The notes under the pieces were generated by a model. That model ran no database searches and had not been told where the DNA came from. It worked only from the letters and a program-made list of their open reading frames with translations. From NCBI GenBank assembly GCA_013076295.1, contig RQOL01000505.1:1-64000 (forward strand): a DNA stretch of 64,000 nucleotides, written 5' to 3'. Below are positions 1 to 12,300 of this stretch, one piece after another (positions within the stretch are counted from its first letter, which is position 1; each line of letters opens with the position of its first letter). The translations under genes were made by a program, and so were the position numbers. The DNA comes from Sanderia malayensis (Eukaryota > Cnidaria > Scyphozoa > Semaeostomeae > Pelagiidae).

Positions 1-115
1 TTCTTTGCAGAAATGACCTAAAGTCATTAATTATAATGTGTGCTAATGTTAACAACATCTTTGCTACTGAGATAATAAGTGAAATCGATCGTTTTTATAG
101 ATTACTCGAAATCCG

Positions 116-125
116 GCGCATGCGC
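116..125. promoter_or_regulatory. NRF-1-like palindrome GCGCATGCGC
   Basis: A perfect 10-bp palindrome followed by A, which matches the animal NRF-1 consensus (T/C GCGCA N GCGC A/G). No adjacent transcript can be supported, so this is a motif match only. Short GC palindromes of this kind also occur inside repeats. Confidence 0.3.
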
Positions 126-307
126 AGTTAAGAGACCGGTTCTAGCCCACCTGATTAAGGTATGCCAATTCGAATGAAGATTATGTAATCATTCAAAGAA
201 GGTTCGAGCCATAAAGTGATGCTTGCGCAGTTGAGAGGTAGAAGCATATAATAATACACAGTAATACTTTTTCTCAATTATCATTTTTAACATTATTAAC
301 TTATATT

Positions 308-367
308 TCATCATTATCATCATCATCATCATTATCATCATCATTATCATCATCATCATTATCATCA
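308..367. repeat. ATC/ATT trinucleotide microsatellite
   Basis: About 20 units of ATC with interspersed ATT on the plus strand. A looser, interrupted ATC-rich stretch follows at about 434-490. Translated on the minus strand it gives an Asp/Asn-rich peptide, which accounts for the acidic ORF there. Confidence 0.93.
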
Positions 368-1185
368 CTTATTATATATTTTTTTTGGATAGTCACATCT
401 CTTATTGCGTGGTTGAAAATCTTTATGACAACTTCATCATCCACTTCATTACCATCACCATCATATGCTTCATCATGATCATCATCGTCAGGGCATCGAT
501 GGTTTATGCCCCAAAACGGCAAAAGTGCCCAACACACCGGACATTCAAACACCATTAATGTCCCATTTTCAATTGTTAATGGATTCATGTTTCTCAAGCT
601 CAGAAATAAACGAATCATAATCACTAATATTATGAATTAATTCCAAATAAAGCTGTAAGGATAAAAAAGATTTGAAGCAGAAAAAATGCAACTTACTTTT
701 TGAATGTCCGATGTGTTTGAATGTCATTCCAGATTCTAGAAGTTTCTGCTTTCTCATGACAGAGATTTGCCGCGTACATTTGGACGTCGCATTCAAAAGT
801 TTCTGATTGGTTCTTTGAAATCAATCTCGAGCCGAGAACGTGAATTTGCCAGTTCCTCGATATTTTTGTGTTTTCTTGCGATTTATTTAACAAATTCTTA
901 TCATCTTATAAGTGCATGAAAAATATGAAACGATTCATTCAATATAACCAAGAGATTTTATTTTTATTGCTGTAAAAATCTTTTTCATAAACAAAACCGT
1001 TTTTTAATTATTAAGCTTTTTATGGGTTTTTTATCAGCTTTGGCGATGTTTTGCAACTTCAAACTAACTTCCACAACCTTTCCGTTATCGTTTTCGATTA
1101 TTTTTTACTGTTCATGCTCTTTTCAATTCTCGAAGACTCTCGCGCATGCGTGATCTTAAAACCAAAATAAAATAAAAAAATCTAC

Positions 1186-1195
1186 TGCGCATGCG
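1186..1195. promoter_or_regulatory. Second NRF-1-like motif near the satellite edge
   Basis: TGCGCATGCG followed by T lies about 30 bp before the first satellite bases. A similar GCGCATGCG is at 1142-1150. The pair and the nearby pyrimidine-rich stretch at 1207-1226 are the last non-satellite sequence. Function is not demonstrated. Confidence 0.25.
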
Positions 1196-4100
1196 TGCGC
1201 TCGGACGCCCACTCCCTCTCCTACTATCCACATTAACACAGCTAAAACTGACTGATTGAAATACACTTTTTTTACTTGTTATCCGTGATATTAACATTCA
1301 TTCCCACAATTTACACTTGATTCCACGTTAATACAGCTAGAACTGACGTATTAAAAAAGACCTTTTTCACTTGTTTTCAGTGAAATTAACCTTCATTCCC
1401 ACATTTTGCAAATGAATCCGCGTTAATACAGCTAAAACTGACTGATTGAAATACACTTTTTTGTACTTCTTTTCAGTGATATTAACATTCATTCCCACAA
1501 TTTACACATGAATACACGTTAATACAGCCAAAACTGACTGATTGAAATAAACCAGTTTTACTTGTTTTCCGTGATATTAACATTCATTCCCACAATTGAC
1601 ACATGAATCCACGTTAATAAAGGTAAAGCTGACTGATTGAAACGCACCTTTTTTACTTGTTTTCGGTGATATTAACATTCATTCCCACAATTTACCCATA
1701 AATTCACGTTAATACAGATCAAACTGACTGATTGAATTACACCCTTTTTACTTTTTTTCGTCATTATAACATTCGTTACCACAACTTACACAGATGTCCC
1801 CGTTAAAACAGGTAAAACTGACTTTTTTTAATGAAATATTTTTCCACTCCATTGCCAGAATTTACACATGCATCCACGTTAATACAGCTAAAAAATACTG
1901 ATTGAAATACACCTTTTTTACTTTTTCAAAGTGATATTGACATTCCTTCCTACAATTTACACATACGTCCAGGTTAATACAGGTAAAGCTGACTGATTGA
2001 AATGCACCCTTTTTACTTGTTATCCGTCATATTAACATTCATTCCAGCAATTTAAACATGAATCCACTTTAATACAGCTAAATCTCACTTATTGAAATAC
2101 AACTTTTTTACTCCTTTCCCGTTATATTGACATTCACTGCCACAATTTACACATGAATCCACGTTAATACAGCGAAAATTGACTGATTGAACTACACTGT
2201 TTTTAGTTCTTCTCCGTCATAATGACATTTATTCCAAAATTTCCACATGAATCCACGTTAATACAGCGAAAAGTGACTGAATGAAATATACTGTTGTTAG
2301 CTATTCTCCGTGATATTGAGATTTGTTCCCACAATTTACACATGCATCCACGTTAATAAAGGTAAAGCTGACGGATTGAAACGCACCTCTTTTACTTGTT
2401 TTCGGTGATATTAACATTAATTCCCACAACTTATAAATGAATTCTCGTTATTACAGCTAAAGCTGACTGATTGAAATACACCTTTTTGTGCTTTTTTTCA
2501 GTGATATTAACATTCATTCCCACAATTTACACATGAATCCACGTTAATACAGGTGAAAATGAATGAGTGAAATACACCTTTTTTACTTTTTCACTGTGAT
2601 ATTGACATTCATTCCCACAACTGATAAATGAATTCTTGTTAATACAGCTAAGCTGACTGATTGAAATACACCTTTTTGTACTTCTTTTCAGTGAAATTAA
2701 CCTTCATTCCCACAATTTGCACATGAATCCACGTTCTTACAGCTAAAACTGACTGATTGAGATACACTTTTTTTACTTGTTATCCGTGATATTGACATTC
2801 ATTCCCACAACTTATAAATGAATTCTCGTTAATACATCTAAAGCTGAGTGATTGAAATGCACCTGTTTGTACCTGTTTTCCGTGATATTAACATTCGTTA
2901 CAACAACTTACACAAATGTCCCCGTTAAAACAGGTAAAGCTGACTTATTTTAATGTAATGTTTTTGCTTCTTTTCCTGATATTAACATTCATGCCCACAA
3001 TTTACACATGAATCCATGTTAATACAGACAAAACTGTTGATTTGAATAAACCAATTTAACTTTTTTTCCGTGATATTAACATTCGTTACCACAATTTACG
3101 CATGAATCCACGTTAATACAGGTGAAACTGAATGTGCGAAATACACCTTTTTTACTTTTATTCCGTCATATTAACATTCGTTACCACAACTTACACAGAT
3201 GTCCCCGTTAAAACAAGTGAAACTGACTTTTTTTAATGTAATATTTTTGCTTCCTTTCCTGATATTAACCTCAATTCCCAGAATTTACACATGCATCCAC
3301 GTTAATACAGTTAAAAAATACTGATTGAAAGACACCTTTTTTACTTTTTCATAGTGATATTGACATTCCTTCCCACAATTTACACATACGTCCAGGTTAA
3401 TACACGTAAAGCTGACTGATTGAAATGCACCCTTTTTGTACTTGTTTTCCGTGATATTAACATTCATTCCTACAATTTACACATGAATCCACGTTAATAA
3501 AGGTAAAACTGACTGATTGAAACGCACCTCTTTTACTTGTTTTCGGTGATATTAACATTAATTCCCACAACTTGTAAATGAATTCTCGTTATTACAGCTA
3601 AAACTGACTGATTGAAATACACCTTTTTGTACTTCTTTTCAGTGATATTAACATTCATTCCCACAATTTACACATGAATACACGTTAATACAGCCAAAAC
3701 TGACTGATTGAAAAAGCTACACCATTTTTACTTTTTTTCCGAGATATTAACATTCATTCCCACAATTTACACATCAATCCACGTTAATACAGGTAAAGCT
3801 GACTGATTGAAATACACTTTTTGCACTGGTTTTCAGTGAAATTAACCTTCATTCCCACAATTTGCAATTGAATCCGCGTTAATACATCTAAAACTGACTG
3901 ATTGAAATACACCTTTTTATACTTCTTTTCAGTGATATTAACATTCATTCCCACAATTTACACATGAATACAAGTTAATACAGCCAAAACTGACTGATTG
4001 AAATACACCATTTTTACTTGTTTTCCGTGATATTAACATTCATTCCCACAATTTACGCATCACTCCACGTTAATACAGGTAAAACTGACTGATTGAAATA

Positions 4101-6069
4101 CACTTCTTTTACTTATTTTCAGTGATATCAACTTTCATTCCCACAATTTGCACATGAATCCGCGTTATTACAGCTAAAACTGACTGATTGAAATACACTT
4201 TTTTTACTTGTTATCCGTGATATTGACATTCATTCTCACAACTTATAAATGAATTCTCGTTAATACATCTAAAGCTGAGTGATTGAAATGCACCTGTTTG
4301 TACCTGTTTTCCGTGATATTAACATTCGTTACAACAACTTACACAAATGTCCCCGTTAAAACAGGTAAAGCTGACTTATTTTAATGTAATGTTTTTGCTT
4401 CTTTTCCTGATATTAACATTCATGCCCACAATTTACACATGAATCCATGTTAATACAGACAAAACTGTTGATTTGAATAAACCAATTTAACTTTTTTTCC
4501 GTGATATTAACATTCGTTACCACAATTTACGCATGAATCCACGTTAATACAGGTGAAACTGAATGTGCGAAATACACCTTTTTTACTTTTATTCCGTCAT
4601 ATTAAAATTCGTTACCACAACTTACACAGATGACCCGTTAAAACAAGTAAAACTGACTTTTTTTAATGTAATATTTTTGCTTCCTTTCCTGATATTAACC
4701 TCCATTCCCAGAATTTACACATCCATCCACGTTAATTCAGTTAAAAAATACTGATTGAAAGACACCTTTTTTACTTTTTCATAGTGATATTGACATTCCT
4801 TCCCACAATTTACACATACGTCCAGGTTAATACACGTAAAGCTGACTGATTGAAATGCACCCTTTTTGTACTTGTTTTCCGTGACATTAACATTCATTCC
4901 TACAATTTACACATGAATCCACGTTAATAAAGGTAAAACTGACTGATTGAAACGCACCTCTTTTACTTGTTTTCGGTGATATTAACATTAATTCCCACAA
5001 CTTGTAAATGAATTCTCGTTATTACAGCTAAAACTGACTGATTGAAATACACCTTTTTGTATTTCTTTTCAGTGATATTAACATTCATTCCCACAATTTA
5101 CACATGAATACACGTTAATACAGCCAAAACTGACTGATTGAAAAAGCTACACCATTTTTACTTTTTTTCCGAGATATTAACATTCATTCCCACAATTTAC
5201 ACATCAATCCACGTTAATACAGGTAAAGCTGACTGATTGAAATACACTTTTTGCACTTGTTTTCAGTGAAATTAACCTTCATTCCCACAATTTGCAATTG
5301 AATCCGCGTTAATACAGCTAAAACTGACTGATTGAAACACACCTTTTTATACTTCTTTTCAGTGATATTAACATTCATTCCCACATATTACACATGAATA
5401 CAAGTTAATACAGCCAAAACTGACTGATTGAAATACACCATTTTTACTTGTTTTCCGTGATATTAACATTCATTCCCACAATTTACGCATCACTCCACGT
5501 TAATACAGGTAAAGCTGACTGATTGAAATACACTTTTTTGTACTTCTTTTCAGTGATATTAACATTCATTCCCACAATTTACACATGAATACACGTTAAT
5601 ACAGCCAAAACTGACTGATTGAAATAGCTACACCATTTTTACTTTTTTTCCGAGATATTAACATTCATTCCCACAATTTACGCATCAATCCACGTTAATA
5701 CAGGTAAAGCTGACTGATTGAAATACACTTTTTCACTTGTTTTCAGTGAAATTAACCTTCATTCCCACAATTTGCAATTGAATCCGCGTTAATACAGCTA
5801 AAACTGACTGATTAAAATACACTTTTTTTTACTTGTTATGCGTGATATTGACATTCATTCCCACAACTTATAAATGAATTCTCGTTAATACAGCTAAAGC
5901 TGACTGATTGAAATGCACCTGTTTGTACCTGTTTTCCGTGATATTAACATTCGTTACAACAACTTACACAAATGTCCCCGTTAAAACAGGTAAAGCTGAC
6001 TTATTTTAATGTAATGTTTTTGCTTCTTTTCTAGATATTAACATTCATGCCCACAATTTACACATGAAT

Positions 6070-6133
6070 AATAATAATAATAATAATATAGACATTTTTA
6101 TAGCGCCATATATCCCCAGGGCTCATAGGCGCT
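6070..6133. mobile_element. 64-bp (AAT)n-linked insert, copy 1
   Basis: A run of AAT triplets, then ATATAGACATTTTTATAGCGCC, reported here in parts: AATATAGACATTTTT, then AGCGCC, 20 nt, and GGCGCT, which is a perfect 6-bp inverted repeat. It splits one satellite monomer and is bounded by TGAAT on both sides (6065-6069 and 6134-6138), consistent with a 5-bp target duplication. No coding capacity. It could be a short transposon remnant or the tail of a SINE-like element; the family is not identified. Confidence 0.6.
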
Positions 6134-9100
6134 TGAATCCATGTTAATACAGACAAAACTGTTGATTTGAATAAACCAATTTAACTTTTTTTTCGTGATA
6201 TTAACATTCGTTACCACAATTTACGCATGAATCCACGTTAATACAGGTGAAACTGGATGTGCGAAATACACCTTTTTTACTTTTATTCGGTCATATTAAC
6301 ATTCGTTACCACAACTTACACAGATGTCCCCGTTAAAACAGGTAAAACTGACTTTTTTTAATGTAATATTTTTGCTTCTTTTCCTGATATTAACATCCAT
6401 TCCCAGAATTTACAAATGTATCCACGTTAATACAGTTAAAAAATACTGATTGAAAGACACCTTTTTGTACTTGTTTTCCGTGATATTAACATTCATTCCT
6501 ACAATTTACACATGAATCCACGTTAATAAAGGTAAAGCTGACTGATTGAAACGCACCTCATTTACGTGTTTTCGGTGATATTAACATTAATTCCCACAAC
6601 TTATAAATGAATTCTCGTTATTACAGCTAAAGCTGACTGATTGAAATACACTTTTTTGTACTTCTTTTCAGTGATATTAACATTCATTCCCACAATTTAC
6701 ACATGAATACACGTTAATAAAGGTAAAGCTGACTGATTGAAACGCACCTTTTTTACTTGTTTTCGGTGATATTAACATTCATTCCCACAATTTACCCATA
6801 AATTCACGTTAATACAGATCAAACTGACTGATTGAATTACACCCTTTTTACTTTTTTTCGTCATTATAACATTCGTTACCACAACTTACACAGATGTCCC
6901 CGTTAAAACAAGTAAAACTGACTTTTTTTAATGTAATATTTTTGCTTCCTTTCCTGATATTAACCTCCATTCCCAGAATTTACACATCCATCCACGTTAA
7001 TTCAGTTAAAAAATACTGATTGAAAGACACCTTTTTTACTTTTTCATAGTGATATTGACATTCCTTCCTACAATTTACACATACGTCCAGGTTAATACAG
7101 GTAAAGCTGACTGATTGAAATGCACCCTTTTTATTTGTTTTCCGCCATATTAACATTCATTCCAGCAATTTAAACATGAATCCACTTTAATTCAGCTAAA
7201 TCTCACTTATTGAAATACAACTTTTTTACTCCTTTCCCGTTATATTGACATTCACTGCCACAATTTACACATGAATCCACGTTAATACAGCGAAAATTGA
7301 CTGATTGAACTACACTGTTTTTAGTTCTTCTCCGTCATAATGACATTTATTCCAAAATTTCCAAATGAATCCACGTTAATACAGCGAAAAGTGACTGAAT
7401 GAAATATACTGTTGTTAGCTATTCTGCGTGATATTGAGATTTGTTCCCACAATTTACACATGCATCCACGTTAATAAAGGTAAAGCTGACGGATTGAAAC
7501 GCACATCTTTTACTTGTTTTCGGTGATATTAACATTAATTCCCACAACTTATAAATGAATTCTCGTTATTACAGCTAAAGCTGACTGATTGAAATACACC
7601 TTTTTGTGCTTCTTTTCAGTGATATTAACATTCATTCCCACAATTTACACATGAATCCACGTTAATACAGGTGAAACTGAATGAGTGAAATACACCTTTT
7701 TTACTTTTTCACTGTGATATTGACATTCATTCCCACAACTGATAAATGAATTCTTGTTAATACAGCTAAGCTGACTGATTGAAATACACCTTTTTGTACT
7801 TCTTTTCAGTGAAATTAACCTTCATTCCCACAATTTGCACATGAATCCACGTTATTACAGCTAAAACTGACTGATTAAGATACACTTTTTTTACTTGTTA
7901 TCCGTGATATTGACATTCATTCCCACAACTTATAAATGAATTCTCGTTAATACATCTAAAGCTGAGTGATTGAAATGCACCTGTTTGTACCTGTTTTCCG
8001 TGATATTAACATTCGTTACAACAACTTACACAAATGTCCCCGTTAAAACAGGTAAAGCTGACTTATTTTAATGTAATGTTTTTGCTTCTTTTCCTGATAT
8101 TAACATTCATGCCCACAATTTACACATGAATCCATGTTAATACAGACAAAACTGTTGATTTGAATAAACCAATTTAACTTTTTTTCCGTGATATTAACAT
8201 TCGTTACCACAATTTACGCATGAATCCACGTTAATACAGGTGAAACTGAATGTGCGAAATACACCTTTTTTACTTTTATTCCGTCATATTAACATTCGTT
8301 ACCACAACTTACACAGATGTCCCCGTTAAAACAAGTAAAACTGACTTTTTTTAATGTAATATTTTTGCTTCCTTTCCTGATATTAACCTCCATTCCCAGA
8401 ATTTACACATGCATCCACGTTAATACAGTTAAAAAAAACTGATTGAAAGACACCTTTTTTACTTTTTCATAGTGATATTGACATTCCTTCCCACAATTTA
8501 CACATACGTCCAGGTTAATACACGTAAAGCTGACTGATTGAAATGCACCCTTTTTGTACTTGTTTTCCGTGATATTAACATTCATTCCTACAATTTACAC
8601 ATGAATCCACGTTAATAAAGGTAAAACTGACTGATTGAAACGCACCTCTTTTACTTGTTTTCGGTGATATTAACATTAATTCCCACAACTTGTAAATGAA
8701 TTCTCGTTATTACAGCTAAAACTGACTGATTGAAATACACCTTTTTGTACTTCTTTTCAGTGATATTAACATTCATTCCCACAATTTACACATGAATACA
8801 CGTTAATACAGCCAAAACTGACTGATTGAAAAAGCTACACCATTTTTACTTTTTTTCCGAGATATTAACATTCATTCCCACAATTTACGCATCAATCCAC
8901 GTTAATACAGGTAAAGCTGACTGATTGAAATACACTTTTTGCACTTGTTTTCAGTGAAATTAACCTTCATTCCCACAATTTGCACATGAATCCACGTTAT
9001 TACAGCTAAAACTGACTGATTAAGATACACTTTTTTTACTTGTTATCCGTGATATTGACATTCATTCCCACAACTTATAAATGAATTCTCGTTAATACAT

Positions 9101-9276
9101 CTAAAGCTGAGTGATTGAAATGCACCTGTTTGTACCTGTTTTCCGTGATATTAACATTCGTTACAACAACTTACACAAATGTCCCCGTTAAAACAGGTAA
9201 AGCTGACTTATTTTAATGTAATGTTTTTGCTTCTTTTCTAGATATTAACATTCATGCCCACAATTTACACATGAAT

Positions 9277-9340
9277 AATAATAATAATAATAATATAGAC
9301 ATTTTTATAGCGCCATATATCCCCAGGGCTCATAGGCGCT
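9277..9340. mobile_element. 64-bp (AAT)n-linked insert, copy 2
   Basis: Matches the insert at 6070 and sits at the identical monomer position with the same TGAAT flanks, 3,207 bp further on. The flanking monomers also match, so this copy arose by duplication of the host satellite block (about 33 monomers plus the insert), not by a second insertion. Confidence 0.62.
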
Positions 9341-12300
9341 TGAATCCATGTTAATACAGACAAAACTGTTGATTTGAATAAACCAATTTAATTTTTTTTT
9401 CGTGATATTAACATTCGTTACCACAATTTACGCATGAATCCACGTTAATACAGGTGAAACTGAATGTGCGAAATACACTTTTTTTACTTTTATTCGGTCA
9501 TATTAACATTCGTTACCACAACTTACACAGATGTCCCCGTTAAAACAGGTAAAACTGACTTTTTTTAATGTAATATTTTTGCTTCTTTTCCTGATATTAA
9601 CATCCATTCCCAGAATTTACAAATGTATCCACGTTAATACAGTTAAAAAATACTGATTGAAAGACACCTTTTTGTACTTGTTTTCCGTGATATTAACATT
9701 CATTCCTACAATTTAGACATGAATCCACGTTAATAAAGGTAAAGCTGACTGCTTGAAACGCACCTCATTTACGTGTTTTCGGTGATCTTAACATTAATTC
9801 CCACAACTTATAAATGAATTCTCGTTATTACCGCTAAAGCTGACTGATTGAAATACACATTTTTATACTTCTTTTCAGTGATATTAACGTTCATTCCCAC
9901 AATTTACACATGAATACAAGTTAATACAGCCAAAACTGACTGATTGAAATACACCATTTTTACTTGTTTTACGTGATATTAACATTCATTCCCACAATTT
10001 ACAGATGAATCCATGTTAATACAGACAAAACTGTTGATTTGAATAAACCAATGTAACTTTTTTTTCGTGATATTAACTTTCGTTACCACAATTTACGCAT
10101 GAATCCACGTTAATACAGGTGAAACTGAATGTGCGAAATACACATTTTTTACTTTTATTCCGTCATATTAACCTTCGTTACCACAACTTACACAGATGTC
10201 CCCGTTAAAACAAGTAAAACTGACTTTTTTTAATGTAATATTTTTGCTTCCTTTCCTGATATTAACCTCCATACCCAGAATTTACACATGCATCCACGTT
10301 AATACAGTTAAAAAATACTGATTGAAAAACACCTTTTTTACTTTTTCATAGTGATATTGACATTCCTTCCCACAATTTACACATACGTCCAGGTTAATAC
10401 ACGTAAAGCTGACTTATTGAAATGCACCCTTTTTGTACTTGTTTTCCGTGATATAAACATTTATTCCTACAATTTACACATGAATCCACGTTAATAAAGG
10501 TAAAACTGACAGATTGAAACGCACCACTTTTACTTGTTTTCGGTGATATTAACATTAATTCCCACAACTTATAAATGAATTCTCGTTATTACAGCTAAAA
10601 CTGACTGATTGAAATACACCTTTTTGTACTTCTTTTCAGTGATATTAACATTCATTCCCACAATTTACACATGAATACACGTTAATACAGCCAAAACTGA
10701 CTGATTGAAATAGCTACACCATTTTTACTTTTTTTCCGAGATATTAACATTCATTCCCACAATTTACGCATCAATCCACGTTAATACAGGTAAAGATGAC
10801 TGATTGAAATGCACCCTTTTTGTACTTGTTTTCCTTGATATTAACATTCCTTCCCACAATTTACACATACGTCCAGGTTAATAAAGGTAAAGCTGACTGA
10901 TTGAAACGCACCTCTTTTCCTTGTTTTTGGTGATATTAACATTAATTCCCACAACTTATAAATGAATTCTCGTTATTACAGCTAAAGCTGACTGATTGAA
11001 AAACACCTTTTTGTACTTCTTTGCAGTGATATTAACATTCATTCCCACAATTTACACATGCATCCACGTTGATACAGCTAAAACTCACTGATTCAAATAC
11101 AACTTTTTGCTTCTTTTCCGTGATATTTAAAATCATTCCCACAATTTACACATGAATCCACATTAATACAGCTAAAACTGACTGACTGAAATACACCTTT
11201 TTTACTTGTTTTCGGTGATAGTAACTTTCACTCCCAAAATTTACACATAAATCCATTCTAATACCGCTAAACAGCACTGATTGGAATACACTTTTTTACT
11301 TTTTCACAGTGATCTGGACATTCATTCCCACAATTTAGACATGAATCCATTTTAATAAAGGTGAAACTGAATGAGTGAAATACACCTTTTTTACTTTTTC
11401 AATGTGATATTGACATTCATTCCCACAACTTATAAATGAATTCTTGTTAATACAGCTAAGACTGACTGATTGAAATACACCTTTTTGTACTTGTTTTCCG
11501 TGATATTAATATTCATTCCCACTAATTAGACATGAATTAGCGTAAATACAGGTAAAACTGACTAAATGAAATAAACCTTGTCTACGTGTTTTCTTGATAT
11601 TAACATTCATTCCCACAATTTGCACATGAATCCACGTTAACACAGCCAAAACTCACTGATTGAAATACACTTTTTTTACTTGTTTTCCTTGATATTAACA
11701 TTCATTCCCACAATTTACGCATCAATCCACGTTAATACAGGTAAAGCTGACTGATTGAAATACACTTCTTTTACTTATTTTCAGTGATATCAACTTTCAT
11801 TCCCACAATTTACACATGATTCCACGTTAATACAGCTATAAAATACTGATCGGAATACAACTTTTTTACTTCTCTTCCGTCATATTAACATTCATTCCCA
11901 CAATTTACACATAACTTCACGGTAATGCAGCTAAAACTCACGGATTGACACAAAACTTGTTTACTTCTTTTCCGCGATATTAACATTCATTCTCACAATT
12001 TACACATGAATCCACGCTAATACAGCTATAAAACACTGATTGAAATACAACTTTTTTACTTCTATTCCGTTATATTAACATTCATTCCCACAATTTACAT
12101 ATGAATCCACGTTAATACAGCGAAAACTGACTCATTGAAATACAACACTTTTACTTTTTTTCTGTGATTTTAACATTCATTCCCACAATTTACACATGAT
12201 TCCACGTTAATACAGCTATAAAACACTGATTGAAATACACATTTTTTACTTGTTTTCAGTGATATCAACATTCATTCCCACAGTTTACACATTAATCCAC

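Larger units (their letters stand above)
1..1226. other. Non-satellite flank, no supported gene
   Basis: This is the only sequence outside the 95-bp array apart from the inserts. It holds an ATC/ATT microsatellite, NRF-1-like palindromes and AT-rich DNA. Three overlapping minus-strand ORFs of 66-107 codons lie between 301 and 893. The one at 301-624 is acidic mainly because it reads through the ATC repeats. Its N-terminal part has a CPVC...HRC cysteine/histidine pattern, but there is no recognisable domain. A GT...AG pair at 696-653 (minus strand) could be a 44-bp intron, but the reading frames either side do not join. It may be the edge of a gene or simply unique DNA. The satellite begins abruptly near 1227, within a monomer. 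Confidence 0.7.

Noticed and set aside
301..624. Acidic 107-codon minus-strand ORF as a gene
   Set aside because: Starts with GTG and owes half its length to the ATC/ATT microsatellite. No domain is recognised and no upstream exon can be joined.
653..696. Possible 44-bp GT-AG intron on the minus strand of the flank
   Set aside because: The donor (GTAAGT) and acceptor (CCTTACAG) look good, but the open frames either side have incompatible phases and joining them gives immediate stops.
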